From the NCBI RefSeq assembly GCF_023898315.1, contig NC_064619.1:342316650-342380649 (forward strand): a stretch of DNA of 64,000 nt, read 5' to 3'. Below the pieces are notes generated by a model, which had not been told where the DNA came from, did not search any database, and worked only from the letters and a program-made list of their open reading frames with translations. The translations under genes and the position numbers were made by a program. This document shows positions 34,626 to 45,612 of this stretch, in pieces. Numbering within the stretch: the first letter of the stretch is position 1; every line of letters begins with the position of its first letter. Source of the DNA: Schistocerca nitens (Eukaryota; Arthropoda; Insecta; Orthoptera; Acrididae).

Positions 34626-34700
34626 AAAGGCCTGCATAGTGAATGAGAATGAAATGTGTGTCTTTCGTCCATTTCATCCTCATTCACTATGCAGGCCTTT
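34626..34700. repeat. 31-bp inverted repeat, hairpin
   Basis: The arms 34626-34656 and 34670-34700 are complementary at 30 of 31 positions around a 13-nt loop. The left arm begins AAAGGCCTGCATAGTGAATG. The near-perfect stem would fold in RNA or DNA. It lies just outside the LINE/Tc1 relic. Confidence 0.9.
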
Positions 34701-35127
34701 CACGTGATTGGCCCGTCTAGGGCCAGAATGCGGGACTTTACTTTCTTTACAAACTTCTGGAGAGGGTAACAGTATATCAGCAAAGAGGATAAATTTGTGA
34801 ATTTGTCTAAGATTTTTGTCACTAACAACCAACTTTAAGTGGACTTGAGCTGGCCAGCAAGAAGACAGATACTCTTGTTTTACTCAGCGGATTTTAAATT
34901 TACGCCATTTGTTTGGTTTATATAGAGTGTCATAACTGAGAGCGAAAACTGATACGGGTGAACGCGTACGACAGTAGAAGCAAAAAGGCTCCAGTACACG
35001 TCCGTTCGTAAATGAGCCGTCTGCGAGATAACTGCGAATGAGTGATTACTAATAACAAGAAATGTTGCCCTATTGAGTACAGGTGTATTTGAAACGTGAA
35101 GTCATGTAAGGATGTAAGACTTTTTAC

Positions 35128-35610
35128 TGTGGTGTCACCGCCAGACACCACACTTGCTAGGTGGAAGCCCTTAAATCGGCCGCGGTCCGGTAGTATACGT
35201 CGGACCCGCGTGTCGCCACTGTCAGTGATCGCAGACCGAGCGCCGCCACACGGCAGGTCTAGAGAGACGTCCTTGCACTCGCCCCGATTGTACAGCCGAC
35301 GTTCATAGGAATGGTTCACTGACAATCACGCTCTCATTTGCCGAGACAATAGTTAGCATAGCCTTCAGCTACGTCATTTGCTACGACCCAGCAAGGCGCC
35401 GTATTCAATTGATATTTATCTAATGAAGCATGTACAGTCAAGAGAGATGTTCACCAATTGTGGATTAAAGTTAAGTATTACATCAACTACGTACTTTATT
35501 TGCTACTATAATTTCCCTTAACTGTTCCAGACCTCACGCCAGTCTGCGTGTAATTAAACGCGTGCATTTCGGCCTCCTCTAGCAACACGGTGTTTGCTCT
35601 TCTGCCAACA
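35128..35610 (+). mobile_element. LTR-like dispersed repeat
   Basis: The block starts TGTGGTGTCACC and ends TCTGCCAACA (TG...CA, 483 bp). Its first 25 bp fold as GGTGTC-ACCGCCA-GACACC. It contains ATTAAAGTTAAG near 35465, a possible polyadenylation signal. The sequences outside (TTTAC / CTTCA) are not a clear 5-bp duplication, so an LTR identity is only suggested. Confidence 0.4.
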
Positions 35611-37000
35611 CTTCATTTACAATTATATTTTCACAGTCATATGAACAGTGATAATTTCAATCTCATGTTCTTGTTTTTATATGGTCAAGTAATAGTTTGA
35701 AGATTTGGTGAGCTGTAATTGAATTATATGAGATATATAAATAAAATGGAATTATTGACTTAGAAAGCTTTGGCCACGTTTCAGTATTTTCAGACAAGGA
35801 ACAGAGTTCTCGTACACAGAAATTTATGTGTTATCAAAAAATTTCTTCTGGCCTCTTCTTGACACTTACGATTCGGGACTATCGTATTTCTGTACAATAT
35901 CTCTATGAGGTGCTTGAGGACTCCTATTTTACGTATGACCTCCCAGAGCCTGATCATCAGTGCCCTACCAAAGCTTCCACATAAAACACAATGTAAGTGC
36001 TGTGATTCTGATCTCTCCTTTCCTCAACGCAATGACATGATACTTTATGAAAGCGTCACCAGAGCAGAAATACCATAAGAGAACGTAGGATGTGTCCGAT
36101 GATTGGTTGCAGGTGAAGAATAAAGATCTCGGTGTACAGTTAGTGTCCAGTGTTTGGAAGGCTGTTTTCTACGTACTTTTTGAAGCAGTGAGTAGAAAGA
36201 AACCTATTTTCATTACTGCCACAGGTATCTGACAACAAAAGCCTAAACTCTGAACACATGAAGTATTTGTACGGCAACAAATGGTTACCTCCAACAAAAA
36301 TGGCACGATCAAAGAGTGATATCTGTGGTCAGGCGTAGTAGGTCTTTGTTTCGCAATACGATTATTTCTTGGAAGTTGCTCTCCGGGCGCTTCAGAAACA
36401 ATAACAATGGACAGAAACCATTAGAAGCCCAGACGTAAAGGTAACTAAGGTACGAAGTCTTTCGCAACAAAGTCTTTGGGTACAAAGTTCTAGGTGTACT
36501 TGTCGCGTCAAAGCCGGATAAAATATCAAGCTTTCGCTGATTGCCTCCATCAGCGTCGTCAAGGACTAAGTTGGACTGTCATGAAACTGGAGGCTCCGAC
36601 TTTTATGCCCAGAGCGAGGTATCTGATTGGATGGATTACGTCACGAAGGTGGTGCATGCCGAAGTGGCGCCTTCGGTGCTCATAGATTACGTTTGCGCTC
36701 GCTGTCCAGCGCCGCTTTGAGCGCCACCACTTACAACAGGCGATAAACTATAACAAGTCTTCCTCTGAAATTACAATTAAAACAATACAATGAAATGAAT
36801 ACCCTTAGCTGCATACAGGCGTTGTTATACGTCAATGGGGACAGTTGAAAATGTGTGCCCCTGAAAGGGTACAGTACCGCCCGACATTGAAAATAGGTAC
36901 AACATACTTCATTATTTTTGTCAGAACAACACATTTTTTTGTAAAATAACTCAATTTCAATTAATACAGCGAAGCCGGATACCAGTGTGGGAAAGAATGA
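35611..37000. other. unassigned spacer with repeat fragments
   Basis: No credible coding frame. A GC-rich piece at about 36490-36730 has the look of a dispersed repeat. A short stretch near 36822-36866 (TACAGGCGTTGTTATACGTC) resembles the arm of the tRNA-bearing foldback at 48836-49404 without the tRNA part. Confidence 0.35.
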
Positions 37001-38690
37001 TAATTTATTTATTTAATTGATCACATGTGCACTCCCACAAAGTAAATCCCTACATCCAGTTTGGTGAGATCTGTGAAATGAATGAATGTATGGTCGTCTG
37101 CTAACCGCAGATAGTGAATGTGAATATATGATCATCTTTGAGACAATCCTTTGGCCACCTTTGGTGGGACCAAAGAGATGAAATTTACCTGAGCTTTGAG
37201 CGCCTGAAATGTGGCTGACCAATACGGTAGCAAGGTGCTCCCCCACTTCAGCAAAGGTGCGAGAGGACCTGGAGAACGGCCATGTTTCAGCACTCTGCCG
37301 CTGGATCTTGTGCTGTTAAGACCTGTCTTAGTTGTGCTCCGTAATGACAAAAGAGTGGAGACATGGTATGCATGTGGAATATTTAAGAGTAGTTTGAAAT
37401 AATAATTTCTCTATTTCAGGAACTTTTGTGGGGAGAAATAAGTGTCAGGCAGGTAATATTAATGGGATTGTAGTAATCTTTGGAAGTGACCAACGGTCAC
37501 AATGAAACCACGTGTAGCAATAAGTTGAAATACTTCCGTGTGCTTAAGTTAAGCTGAATTACTAGCGTGTGTACAATAAGTTGAAATATTTAAGAAATAG
37601 CGTGTGTACCATAAGTTGAAATATTTAAGAAATGGCGTGTGCAGGACTTGAAATTAGAGACGAGTACTTCCACGTGGTGAGTACTGTGTGAGTCTGAAAC
37701 TGTGTATGAGACAAAAGATAAAGAGAAGTACTCGTCCATGGTATCAGTTGAGGACTCGCGTGTGTGATGAATACGTTCTTAATATTACTTTGCGTGATAT
37801 GATTCCGTGTGACGCTAGATTCAAACTCTGAGAGAGAAGCAAGGTGAGTCGGCCGTCTATCCAGCAATGCCACTTGGCTTACATTGCACAGGAAGACGTG
37901 CATATATCTCCAGAGTTCATAGTAGGAAAGTAAAATTACGAAGTGGGGCAGTGTCGTGTGAAACTGGGATAAATATTAATTGAAGTGGGAAAGCTGAAAG
38001 TGATAGTGTTGTGACTATTTAGTGTTTTGTATTTCATATTGTAGTGTGATGTATGTCATGTAATTTGGGTATGTGTGGTTTGCATGGGAGAGTAGCGAGG
38101 TAGTTTCAAAAGATTAGTGGGTTATGCTTGTTCCTTCTGTACCGCTCGATCTGGAAAGTTTCGTGATGATGATTGTGAGAGTCGAAGTGTGAGATATAAT
38201 AAAAGATCCACCATCCTATCCAGAAAGTGCACTGTAGCGTTAAATAATTACGAGATCATAATATAGAGATTCATCAATGTAAAGCCATGCCCAATGGGCG
38301 GAATTTCTCATGTGTTATTGTTGTAGGTTATAGAATTTGTGTGTTTAGGTTAGAGAATTTATCGGAATAAATAAGATAGTGAAAAGAAAAAGATTGGTGG
38401 ACTTTTCCTTCGAATTGTATGTTGTCATAATGTCCCGAATTTATAATGTGTGCGCCATTCATATTCAGTGCGGTGGCCACGTGTTGACAAAAGCCGTTAA
38501 ATAAAAGACAAAAAGAAAATGTGGTATTGCCAGTGCGTAGTGTACAGTCAGAGTTCTGTAAATTACTGATAGTCAAATGCGTGTTTCCGTTGCGTATTAA
38601 TCATATAGGAGGATAACTTGTAACTTAAGTGTGAGTACTAGAGTTCATGTTACTCGATAAATAAGAATGAATCCACTCGCTTGGCAGACC
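37001..38690. other. unassigned spacer
   Basis: Frames of 60-92 residues occur on both strands without recognisable domains. This is one of the longest stretches in the window with no detectable transposon landmark, so it may be low-copy DNA. Confidence 0.35.
37564..37637 (+). repeat. 35-bp tandem repeat, two copies
   Basis: The unit AGCGTGTGTACAATAAGTTG... starts at 37564 and again at 37599, with a partial third start at 37634. A more diverged relative (CGTGTAGCAATAAGTTGAAA) lies at 37511. Confidence 0.75.
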
Positions 38691-38752
38691 ACTCATCTTG
38701 CAGGCCTGACTGCTTGATGCCACAGTATGAGCAAGGCATGTGGGTGCCTCTC

Positions 38753-38825
38753 ACCCTAAACGGGACTGGAACCCGGGATCTCCTACTTACATGGCAGACG
38801 CTCTATCCATCTGAGCCACCGAGGA
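38753..38825 (-). tRNA. tRNA-Thr(TGT)-like sequence, repeat-borne pseudogene
   Basis: In reverse complement the D arm is GCTC-AGATGGATA-GAGC. The anticodon arm has loop CATGTAA (anticodon TGT, threonine) closed by a 5-bp stem. The T arm is CCGGG-TTCCAGT-CCCG. The acceptor stem is poorly paired because the 3' side reads TTTAGGG. The internal A and B boxes are largely intact, so Pol III transcription is possible. The repeat context and weak acceptor argue against a functional tRNA. Confidence 0.5.
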
Positions 38826-39026
38826 CACAGAGGATATTGTGACTGCAGGGACCTATCTCTGGTACGCCTCCCGTGAGACCCACATTCCCAACTTATTGTC
38901 CCGCACTATATTCGTTATGTCCCTGCCCATTACTCATTACTAGCGGCTTTATCGATTCCCGTAACAGTTCTGGCAATGTGTGTGCATCTGCACAGAAGAT
39001 GGTCAAATGGCCGGTGAGCCTTAACT

Positions 39027-39100
39027 ATATGTATGAAGATGGTATCCGTTCTTTCGGACATCGGACATGTCCGAAAGAACAGATACCATCTTCATATATA
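39027..39100. repeat. 35-bp inverted repeat, hairpin
   Basis: The arms 39027-39061 and 39067-39100 pair almost completely around a 5-nt loop. The core is GGTATCCGTTCTTTCGGACA and its complement. The same TGGTATCTGTTCTTTCGG segment occurs singly at about 49359 and 49695. Confidence 0.88.
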
Positions 39101-39209
39101 AAGTCTTCCTCTGTACTCTCCCATTCTCAACAGCACGGCTCTATGCTACGCCATGTGCATAGCCTGTGCATCTATTCAAGTTATTATCACATAGTCTAAC
39201 CTTCACTGC

Positions 39210-40500
39210 CTCCCTAATCACAGAGTTTCATCAGTTCGAAGCGGTGAGCCAGAGTTCTAGTATTCAAAAAAATAATCTTGTGTTTATCTAACACGCTGTG
39301 CCCGGTCACCAATGATTTTTCAAAATCCCAGAATTTAACATGACGTTGATATTAAATACAGCGACCAGCAATAGGCCATACAGAGTGCCCTTCGTAACTG
39401 TTGCCACACTCGCAAGGAATATGATAAATCCTCTGCATTCTCAGTTAGACCTTATCTTTAGCGGGACAGAACATTTCTTTGATTTTTTCTTGGTGGTTGG
39501 AAGACTTGTCTGATTCCATGGCTTTTTAGTTCACTACCTGTCTTACAAGTTGTTGCACCGCAGATTGGAAGCTGCGCTGTGTGTTGGTACCTTCCTGGTT
39601 TGATTCCTCGACAGCAGTGATACACGGACAGAATACCCGTTCCTTCTGATCGCCATCGTCAGCTGATTAACCACGGAGCCGCGGTATAGTCCTGGTTCTG
39701 TGTATTGTAGTGTTCAGCACAGCTCTCTTCTAAGCTGGGTGATGATGAAAGCTACTCCCTTTAAGACATAGGTCCGTATGCCTCAGTTTTCGATGCACAA
39801 AATGGGCTATTCGTCCATCTGCTTTCCGCGTGATCGACACATGTAAAAATGGTAGGTTACCGTACTTCTCCATTTCTGTCGTAAATTTTATTTTCGAATG
39901 TATACGTTCATCTGTTCGATGAACTGCTGCTATCGTCATCATCTCTGAAGACGCAGAATTGGCGGAGGAGGAAATTTTTCAACGCCCGTTCTTCGAAATC
40001 TCCCAGGAAACAATTAGCTATCGCGGGTGACAATGTAGAACCAATAGCTGTTCCTTTAGTCATTTCTCAATAATTTCCACCCTACAAAAAGTGTGTCGAA
40101 AAAACTTTAAAATTGCACGGAGAAAACGAGCTGGCTCTGTGTTTAAAGTGTCTTCTATTGGTACTTTCGTGAAATGGAAGACAACGTCCAGATTGACAAT
40201 AATTTCATATTGACCTCTCCTCATCTGCTCTATGATCTCTAAAAGTATATGTGAGTATCACACTATTTTATTCCATCATTCAACTCTGTTCGGGTCGAAT
40301 ACTGCCATGGTGTGCTGCATTTGATTGAAAAGAAACATGTTACAATGGTTCATCCGATTGTTGTTATGCACATTGAGAACAGCGTTCACTAATGCCCTGG
40401 AGGCAGTCCAGATTAGTCGCGACGTACATAAACTGGGTAAGCGTCTTGATTACTCCGCAGTCGGTGAAGACCCATAGCCATTTTCTGCACTCATATATTT
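39210..40500 (-). mobile_element. Penelope-like retroelement relic
   Basis: The minus frame at 39942-39730 contains TTEMEKYGNLPFLHVSITRKADGRIAHFVHRKLRHTDLCLK and a final HHHP. This corresponds to the 'LPFLDVlv.R..dG...tsVYRKpTHTd.YL...S.HHP' block after the RT in Penelope-like elements. Towards 39240, minus-strand residues YGIPCECGNSYEGHSV and VTGHSVLDKHKIIF resemble the GIY-YIG endonuclease domain that ends these elements. Upstream RT residues (for example IIVNLDVVFHFTKVPIEDTL near 40190) are decayed. Stops throughout. Confidence 0.6.
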
Positions 40501-40696
40501 GCGAATTGTTCTAATAAGTATACTACCCCAACTTTGATCCACTAGAAATGTTTGTTACATATAACTTCTTTCCACTGATTTGTACCATGTAGGTATTGGA
40601 CCACACTCAGAAATCTGATCTCGCCACTGGTTCGAAAACTGTAAGGTCCTGTTTCCATTTTATATTCCAACAAACGTCTTCGTATCACAGAAAGAA

Positions 40697-40981
40697 TTGT
40701 TTCGGGATGATACTTCAGATGAAAACAGTCAGCCAGAGATGAACGATACAGCTGATTCGCTTTTTGAGAAACTTAGCAAATTTACGTTTTCCACAAAAAT
40801 ATTCTGGGACCTACAGCTTAATGTAGAACTGCTGCTAAAAAATAAAACACTCCCAGTTCAAGTCAAAATAAGCCGTACGTTTCCTAAAAATGAAAATCCC
40901 CTTCTCGCCCTACTGTACGTCAAATACAACCAACTGCTCGGAAACTTCAATCCGAAAATTCTTTACCTAATGAACTTCTAG
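40697..40981 (+). CDS. 94-residue open frame of unknown origin
   Basis: The frame starts MFRDDTSDENSQPEMNDT, is acidic at its N-terminus and lysine-rich later, and ends YLMNF. I recognise no domain. It follows the Penelope-like relic on the opposite strand and is not followed by a matching exon or transposon end. It may be chance or a fragment of an unrecognised element. Confidence 0.15.
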   Translation: MFRDDTSDENSQPEMNDTADSLFEKLSKFTFSTKIFWDLQLNVELLLKNKTLPVQVKISRTFPKNENPLLALLYVKYNQLLGNFNPKILYLMNF

Positions 40982-41205
40982 CCCTTTGACTATGTCACAT
41001 TTCCCACTAGATGCACTCTCTTTCTAGGTGCTACCCCTGGTATTACTTGTTATTAGAAAAGTTCGTATTCACATCATCGAGACACTTAAGCCAGCCCAGT
41101 AACTCCAGCCTCCATTATTCTTTAACCCTGGAAAAGTGAAGGGGAGAAAATGTTACTTTTCTATTAAACCATCGTAAATCGTACTTCTCCAAATTTATTA
41201 TAAGG

Positions 41206-42526
41206 GAAGAATAATATAATTCCAATCCCAAAGAAAGCAGGTGTTGACAGATCTGAAAATTACCGAACTATCAGTTTAATAAGTCACGGCTGCAAAATAC
41301 TAACGCGAATTCTTTACAGACGAATAGAAAAACTGGTAGAAGCAGACCTTGGGGAAGATCAGTTTGGGTTCTGTAGAAATATTGGAACACGTGAGGCAAT
41401 ACTGACTCTACGACATATCTTAGAAGCTAGATTAAGAAAAGGCAAACCTACGTTTATAGCATTTGTAGACTTAGAGAAAGCTTTTGACAATGTTGACTGG
41501 AATACTCTCTTTCAAATTCTGAAGGTGGCAGGTGTAAAATACAGGGAGTGAAAGACTATTTACAATTTGTACAGAAACCAGATGACAGTTATAAGACTCG
41601 AGGGGCACGAAAGGGAAGCAGTGGTTGGGATAGGAGTGAGACAGGGTTGTAGCCTCTCCCCAATGTTGTTCAAGCTGTATATTGAGCAATCAATAAAGGA
41701 AACAAAAGAAAAATTCGGAGTAGGTATTAAAATCCATGGAGAAGAAATACAAACTCTGAGGTTCGCCGATGACATTGTAATTCTGTCAGAGACAGCAAAG
41801 GACTTGGAAGAGCAGCTGAACGGAATGGACAGTGTCTTGAAAGGAGGATATGCGATGAACATTAACAAAAGCAAACCGAGGATAATGGAATGTAGTCGAA
41901 TTAAGTCGGGTGATGCTGAGGGAATTAGCTTAGGCAATGAGACACTTAAAGTAGCAAATGAGTTTTTCTATTTGGGGAGCAATATAACTGATGATGGTCG
42001 AAGTAGAGAGGATATAAAATGTAGACTGGCAATGGCAAGGAAATCGTTTCTGAAGAAGAGAAATTTGCTAACATCGAGTATAGGTTTAAGTGTCAGGAAG
42101 TCGTTTCTGAAATTATTTGTATGGAGTGTAGCCATGTATGGAAGTGAAACATGGACGGTAAGTAGTTTGGACAAGAAGAGAATAGAAGCTTTCGAAATGT
42201 GGTGCTACAGAAGAATGCTGAAGATTAGATGGGTAGATCACATAACTAATGAGGAGGTATTGAACAGAATTGGGGAGAAGAGGAGTTTGTGGCACAGCTT
42301 GACTACAAGAAGGGACCGGTTGGTAGGACATGTTCTGAGGCATCAAGGGATCACCAATTCAGTATTGGAGGGCAGCGTGGAGGGTAAAAATCGTAGAGGG
42401 AGACCTAGAAATGAATACGCTAAGCAGATTCCGAAGGATGTAGATTGCAGTAGGTACGGGGAGATGAAGAAGGTTGCACAGGATAGAGTAGCATGGATAG
42501 CTGCATCAAACCAGTCCCAGGACTGA
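41206..42526 (+). mobile_element. 5'-truncated RTE LINE copy, plus strand
   Basis: It starts in the RT at IIIPIPKKAGVDR and runs to the family C-terminus ASNQSQD. The main open frame (41567-42526, 319 aa) holds GVRQGCSLSPMLF, LRFADDIVIL (FADD intact) and KKRIEAFEMWCYRRMLKIR. An in-frame stop (TGA at 41549-41551, where the full-length relative has an Arg codon) separates it from the upstream RT blocks. The (CAA)n tail is absent because a second RTE copy in the opposite orientation begins at 42527. Confidence 0.9.
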
Positions 42527-43947
42527 TGGATTTTAATACCTACTCCGAATTTTTGTTTTGTTTCCTTTATTGCTTGCTCAATATACAGATTGAATATCAT
42601 CGGGGATAGGCTATAACCCTGTCTCACTCCCTTCCCAACCACTGCTTCCCTTTAATGTCCCTCGACTCTTATAACTGCCATCTGGTTTCTGTACAAATTG
42701 TAAATAGCCTTTCCTCCCTGTATTTTACCCGTGTTTCCTTCAGAATTTGAAAGAGAGTATTCCAATCAACATTGTCTCTAAGTCTACTAATGCTAGAAAC
42801 GTAGGTTTGCCTTTCCTTATCTGTCTTCTAAGATAAGTCGTAGGGTCAGTATTGCCTCACGCGTTCCAACATTTCTACGGAATCCAAACTGATCTTCCCC
42901 GAGGTCGGCTTCTATCAGTTTTTCCATTCGTCTGTAAAGAATTCGCGTTAGTATTTTGCAGCCGTGACTTATTAAACTGATAGTTCGGTAATTTTCACAT
43001 CTGTCAACACCTGCTTTCTTTGGGATTGGAATTATTATATTCTTCTTTAAGTCTGAGGGTATCTCGCCTGTCTCATACTTCTTGCTCACCAGATGTTAGA
43101 GTTTTGTCAGGACTGGCTCTCCCATGGCTGTCAGTAGTTCTACTGGAATGTTGTCTACTCCCGGGGCCTTGTTTCGACTTAGGTCTCTTAGTGCTCTGTC
43201 AAAATCTTCACGCAGTATAATATCTCCCATTTCATCTTCATCTACATCTTCTTCCATTTCCATAATATTGTCCTCAAATAGATCGCCCTTGTATAGACCG
43301 TCTATATACTCCTTCCACCCTTGTGCTTTCCCTTCTTTGCTTAGAACTGGGTTTCCACCAAAGCTCTTGACATTCATACAAGTGGTTCTCCTTTCTCCAA
43401 AGGTCTCTTTAATTTTCCTGTAGGCAGTCTCTATCTTACCCCTAGTGAGATAAGCCTCTACATCCTTACATTTGTCCTCTAGCCATCCCTGCTTAGCCAT
43501 TTTGCACTTCCTGTCGATCTCATTTTTGAGACGTTTGTGTTTCTCTTTGCCTGCTTTATTTACTGCATTTTTATATTTTCTCTTATCATCAATTAAATTC
43601 AATATTTCTTCTGTTACCGAAGGGTTTCTACTAGCCCTCGTCTTTTTACCTATTTGATCCTCTGCTGCCTTCACTATTCCATCCCTCAAAGCTACCCATT
43701 CTTCTTTACTGTATTTCTTTCCCCAATTCCTGTCAATTGTCCCCTTATGGTCTCCCTGAAACTCTGTACAACCTCTGGTTCTTTCAGTTTATCCAGGTCC
43801 CATCTCCTTAAATTCCCACCTTTTTGCAGTTTATTGAGTTTTAATCTACAGTTCATAACCAATAGATTGTGGTGCGAGATCACATCTGCCCCTGGAAATG
43901 TCTTACAATTTAAAACCCGGTTCCTAAATCTCTGTCTTACCATTATT
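42527..43947 (-). mobile_element. RTE LINE copy, minus strand, both ends missing
   Basis: Minus-strand sequence from the end of the endonuclease (MVRQRFRNRVLNCKTF near 43943) through RT blocks KAPGVDNIPVELL, IIIPIPKKAG and QFGFRRNVGT to a break in the middle of the palm (KFGVGIKIH near 42540), just before the FADD box. Frameshifts separate the pieces at 43692, 43096 and 42817. Its lower edge abuts the 3' end of the plus-strand copy, which makes a large imperfect inverted repeat. Confidence 0.9.
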
Positions 43948-43954
43948 TCATACT

Positions 43955-44170
43955 CTTTTCAAAATAATGGACGGTGATGTTACAACACTGTTATGAAATG
44001 TATTGAAACACAGACAACGCCCCTTACACAACAAATTAGTAGGTAGACTAATTTGTGAAAACACGACCATAAACATGGGTAGAAAATTAACCGATACAGT
44101 AGCATCAAATAAAGACATGCGGTATGGATGCATTTTATCCCCTACACGAAATACGCTGCCACAAATGGAA
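43955..44170 (+). mobile_element. LINE relic fragment
   Basis: The landmarks GGACGGTGATGTTACAACAC, AATTTGTGAAAACACGACCA and GGATGCATTTTATCCCCTAC follow the order of the LINE relic at 32960-33135. This is a short second copy of the same old LINE family. No frame is open. Confidence 0.5.
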
Positions 44171-44289
44171 AAAAGAAAAAAAAAATAGAATACGCTTTTA
44201 GAGGTTTCCAATTTACTCAGTATTGATTGCTGCAACAGTACGTATGGAGTACATGAAATGATTACATTTACAGATCAATAGCACAAGCG

Positions 44290-45290
44290 ATTCTGAGGTG
44301 CCAGGTAGCAACCCATGCCGAATCTTCCATATTAGTACGTGGTACGTGCTAAATCCTCCACGAGCGGCAATGCATGCGGTGACTCTGATATCCAGTCGAT
44401 CACACAGAAGGCGAATACTCTCCTGGGATACGTTATTTCACGCCTGCTCGACTTGTTCACGCAGAGTTGTTGGTTGACGAGTTGCAAGAGTCACTTCTCG
44501 TAGCATTATATCCCAAACGCGCCCGCTTGGAGATAAGTCCGGTGATTGTTTTGGCCAGGAAAGCTGCTGAAAGTCTTGCAGAGCACGTTGAGTTACACGG
44601 GAAGTGTGTGGGCGAGCATCATCCTGTTGGAACAAAACATCACCTTTCTGTTGCAAGAACGGAAAAAGAACGAGTCTAACAACGTTCTGCACATACAGAC
44701 CGCTGTTAGCGTCCTCTACAGAGACACTAAAGGTGAACGAGAGTTGTAGCTTATCGCAAGCCAGATCATGAGGCCAGGTGTGGAGCCAGTGTGTCTTGGA
44801 CGAATGTGCTGTACGAGACAGCACTCATCACGCCAACGTCGGACAGACAAACGACCACACTTGCGTGCAGAGAGAATCTGCTTTCATCGATGAAGACCAC
44901 GGCGCGCCATTCCATCTTCCAAGCGCCTGTCGAGCGGTGCATGTTGATGCCGTGGTGTGAGTTGCTGTTGATATGTCTGTGCTCCCAAGCCCTCTTATCT
45001 GTGTTCTGGTAGCTGTACAGTCTGTACAGTGTGCCTATGATGCCCTTACAATACGATGATCCAGGCGAGCGTCTGTGCGTGGACGTCCAGAATCTCGTCT
45101 ATGCATGTGAGAAAGTTTGCGTGACCACTGATCCCAAGATCGTTGCACAACTGATGCAGCACGTCCAACTTGTCTGGCACTTTTCTTAAAGGACCATTCC
45201 GACACACAGAAGGCCACAATTTGACCCCTTTCAAACTCGCTCAGTTGACTGTAGGAATCACGAGTGCGTTTCTGTGGCATGGTTGCCTGC
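44290..45290 (-). mobile_element. Tc1-like transposon relic, catalytic Glu lost
   Basis: The minus-strand N-terminus at 45280 reads MPQKRTRDSYSQLSEFERG (HTH DNA-binding region). The C-terminal half (44824-44438) has VLFQQDDARPHTSRVTQ (second catalytic Asp) and WPKQSPDLSPSGRVWDIM. In this last block the usual PIEHVWD is PSGRVWD, so the catalytic glutamate is replaced by glycine. Frameshifts between 45035 and 44824 remove the first catalytic block. No terminal inverted repeats could be fixed. Confidence 0.7.
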
Positions 45291-45612
45291 TTGGTTCACA
45301 CGTTTGGGTTACACTGAGCCTTCTGGGTGGAAGCATTCCTTACTAAAAGGTACACACAGATGACGCTCTGGTAGCTATGCCACTACGGTACCTGTTGGCT
45401 GACGACGTTGAAACTATTATCAGTACATCTACTACCCCACAGATCGGATAAAAATCGACGTTGTCTTTCCAGGTATACAAATTTTTTTTTCCGGCATTGT
45501 ATTTATATTGATCTTGCTGTACACAGAGGAGGTTTCTCTCTTTGCTTTACGCCTGTGACCTACATGATTTTCGAAAAATATGATACCCTCGAAGGGCAAT
45601 ACCATATTACAG

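Larger units (their letters stand above)
38700..39110 (-). mobile_element. tRNA-Thr-derived repeat, copy 1
   Basis: On the minus strand a tRNA-like segment (38753-38825) is flanked upstream by a block shared with the foldback at 48836-49404 (GACTGCAGGGAC near 38851, and the GTGAGACCCACATTCCCAAC block near 38873). The other side differs. The unit ends near a palindrome at 39027-39100. It looks like a retroposon or foldback built around a tRNA gene copy. Confidence 0.5.

Noticed and set aside
41968-42346. Minus-strand frames of 68-77 residues
   Set aside because: They are antisense shadows of the plus-strand RTE coding region.
41206-43947. Twin-priming inversion as the origin of the inverted RTE pair
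   Set aside because: Twin priming gives an inverted 5' part upstream of a sense 3' part without extensive overlap; here the order is reversed and the copies share over 1 kb.
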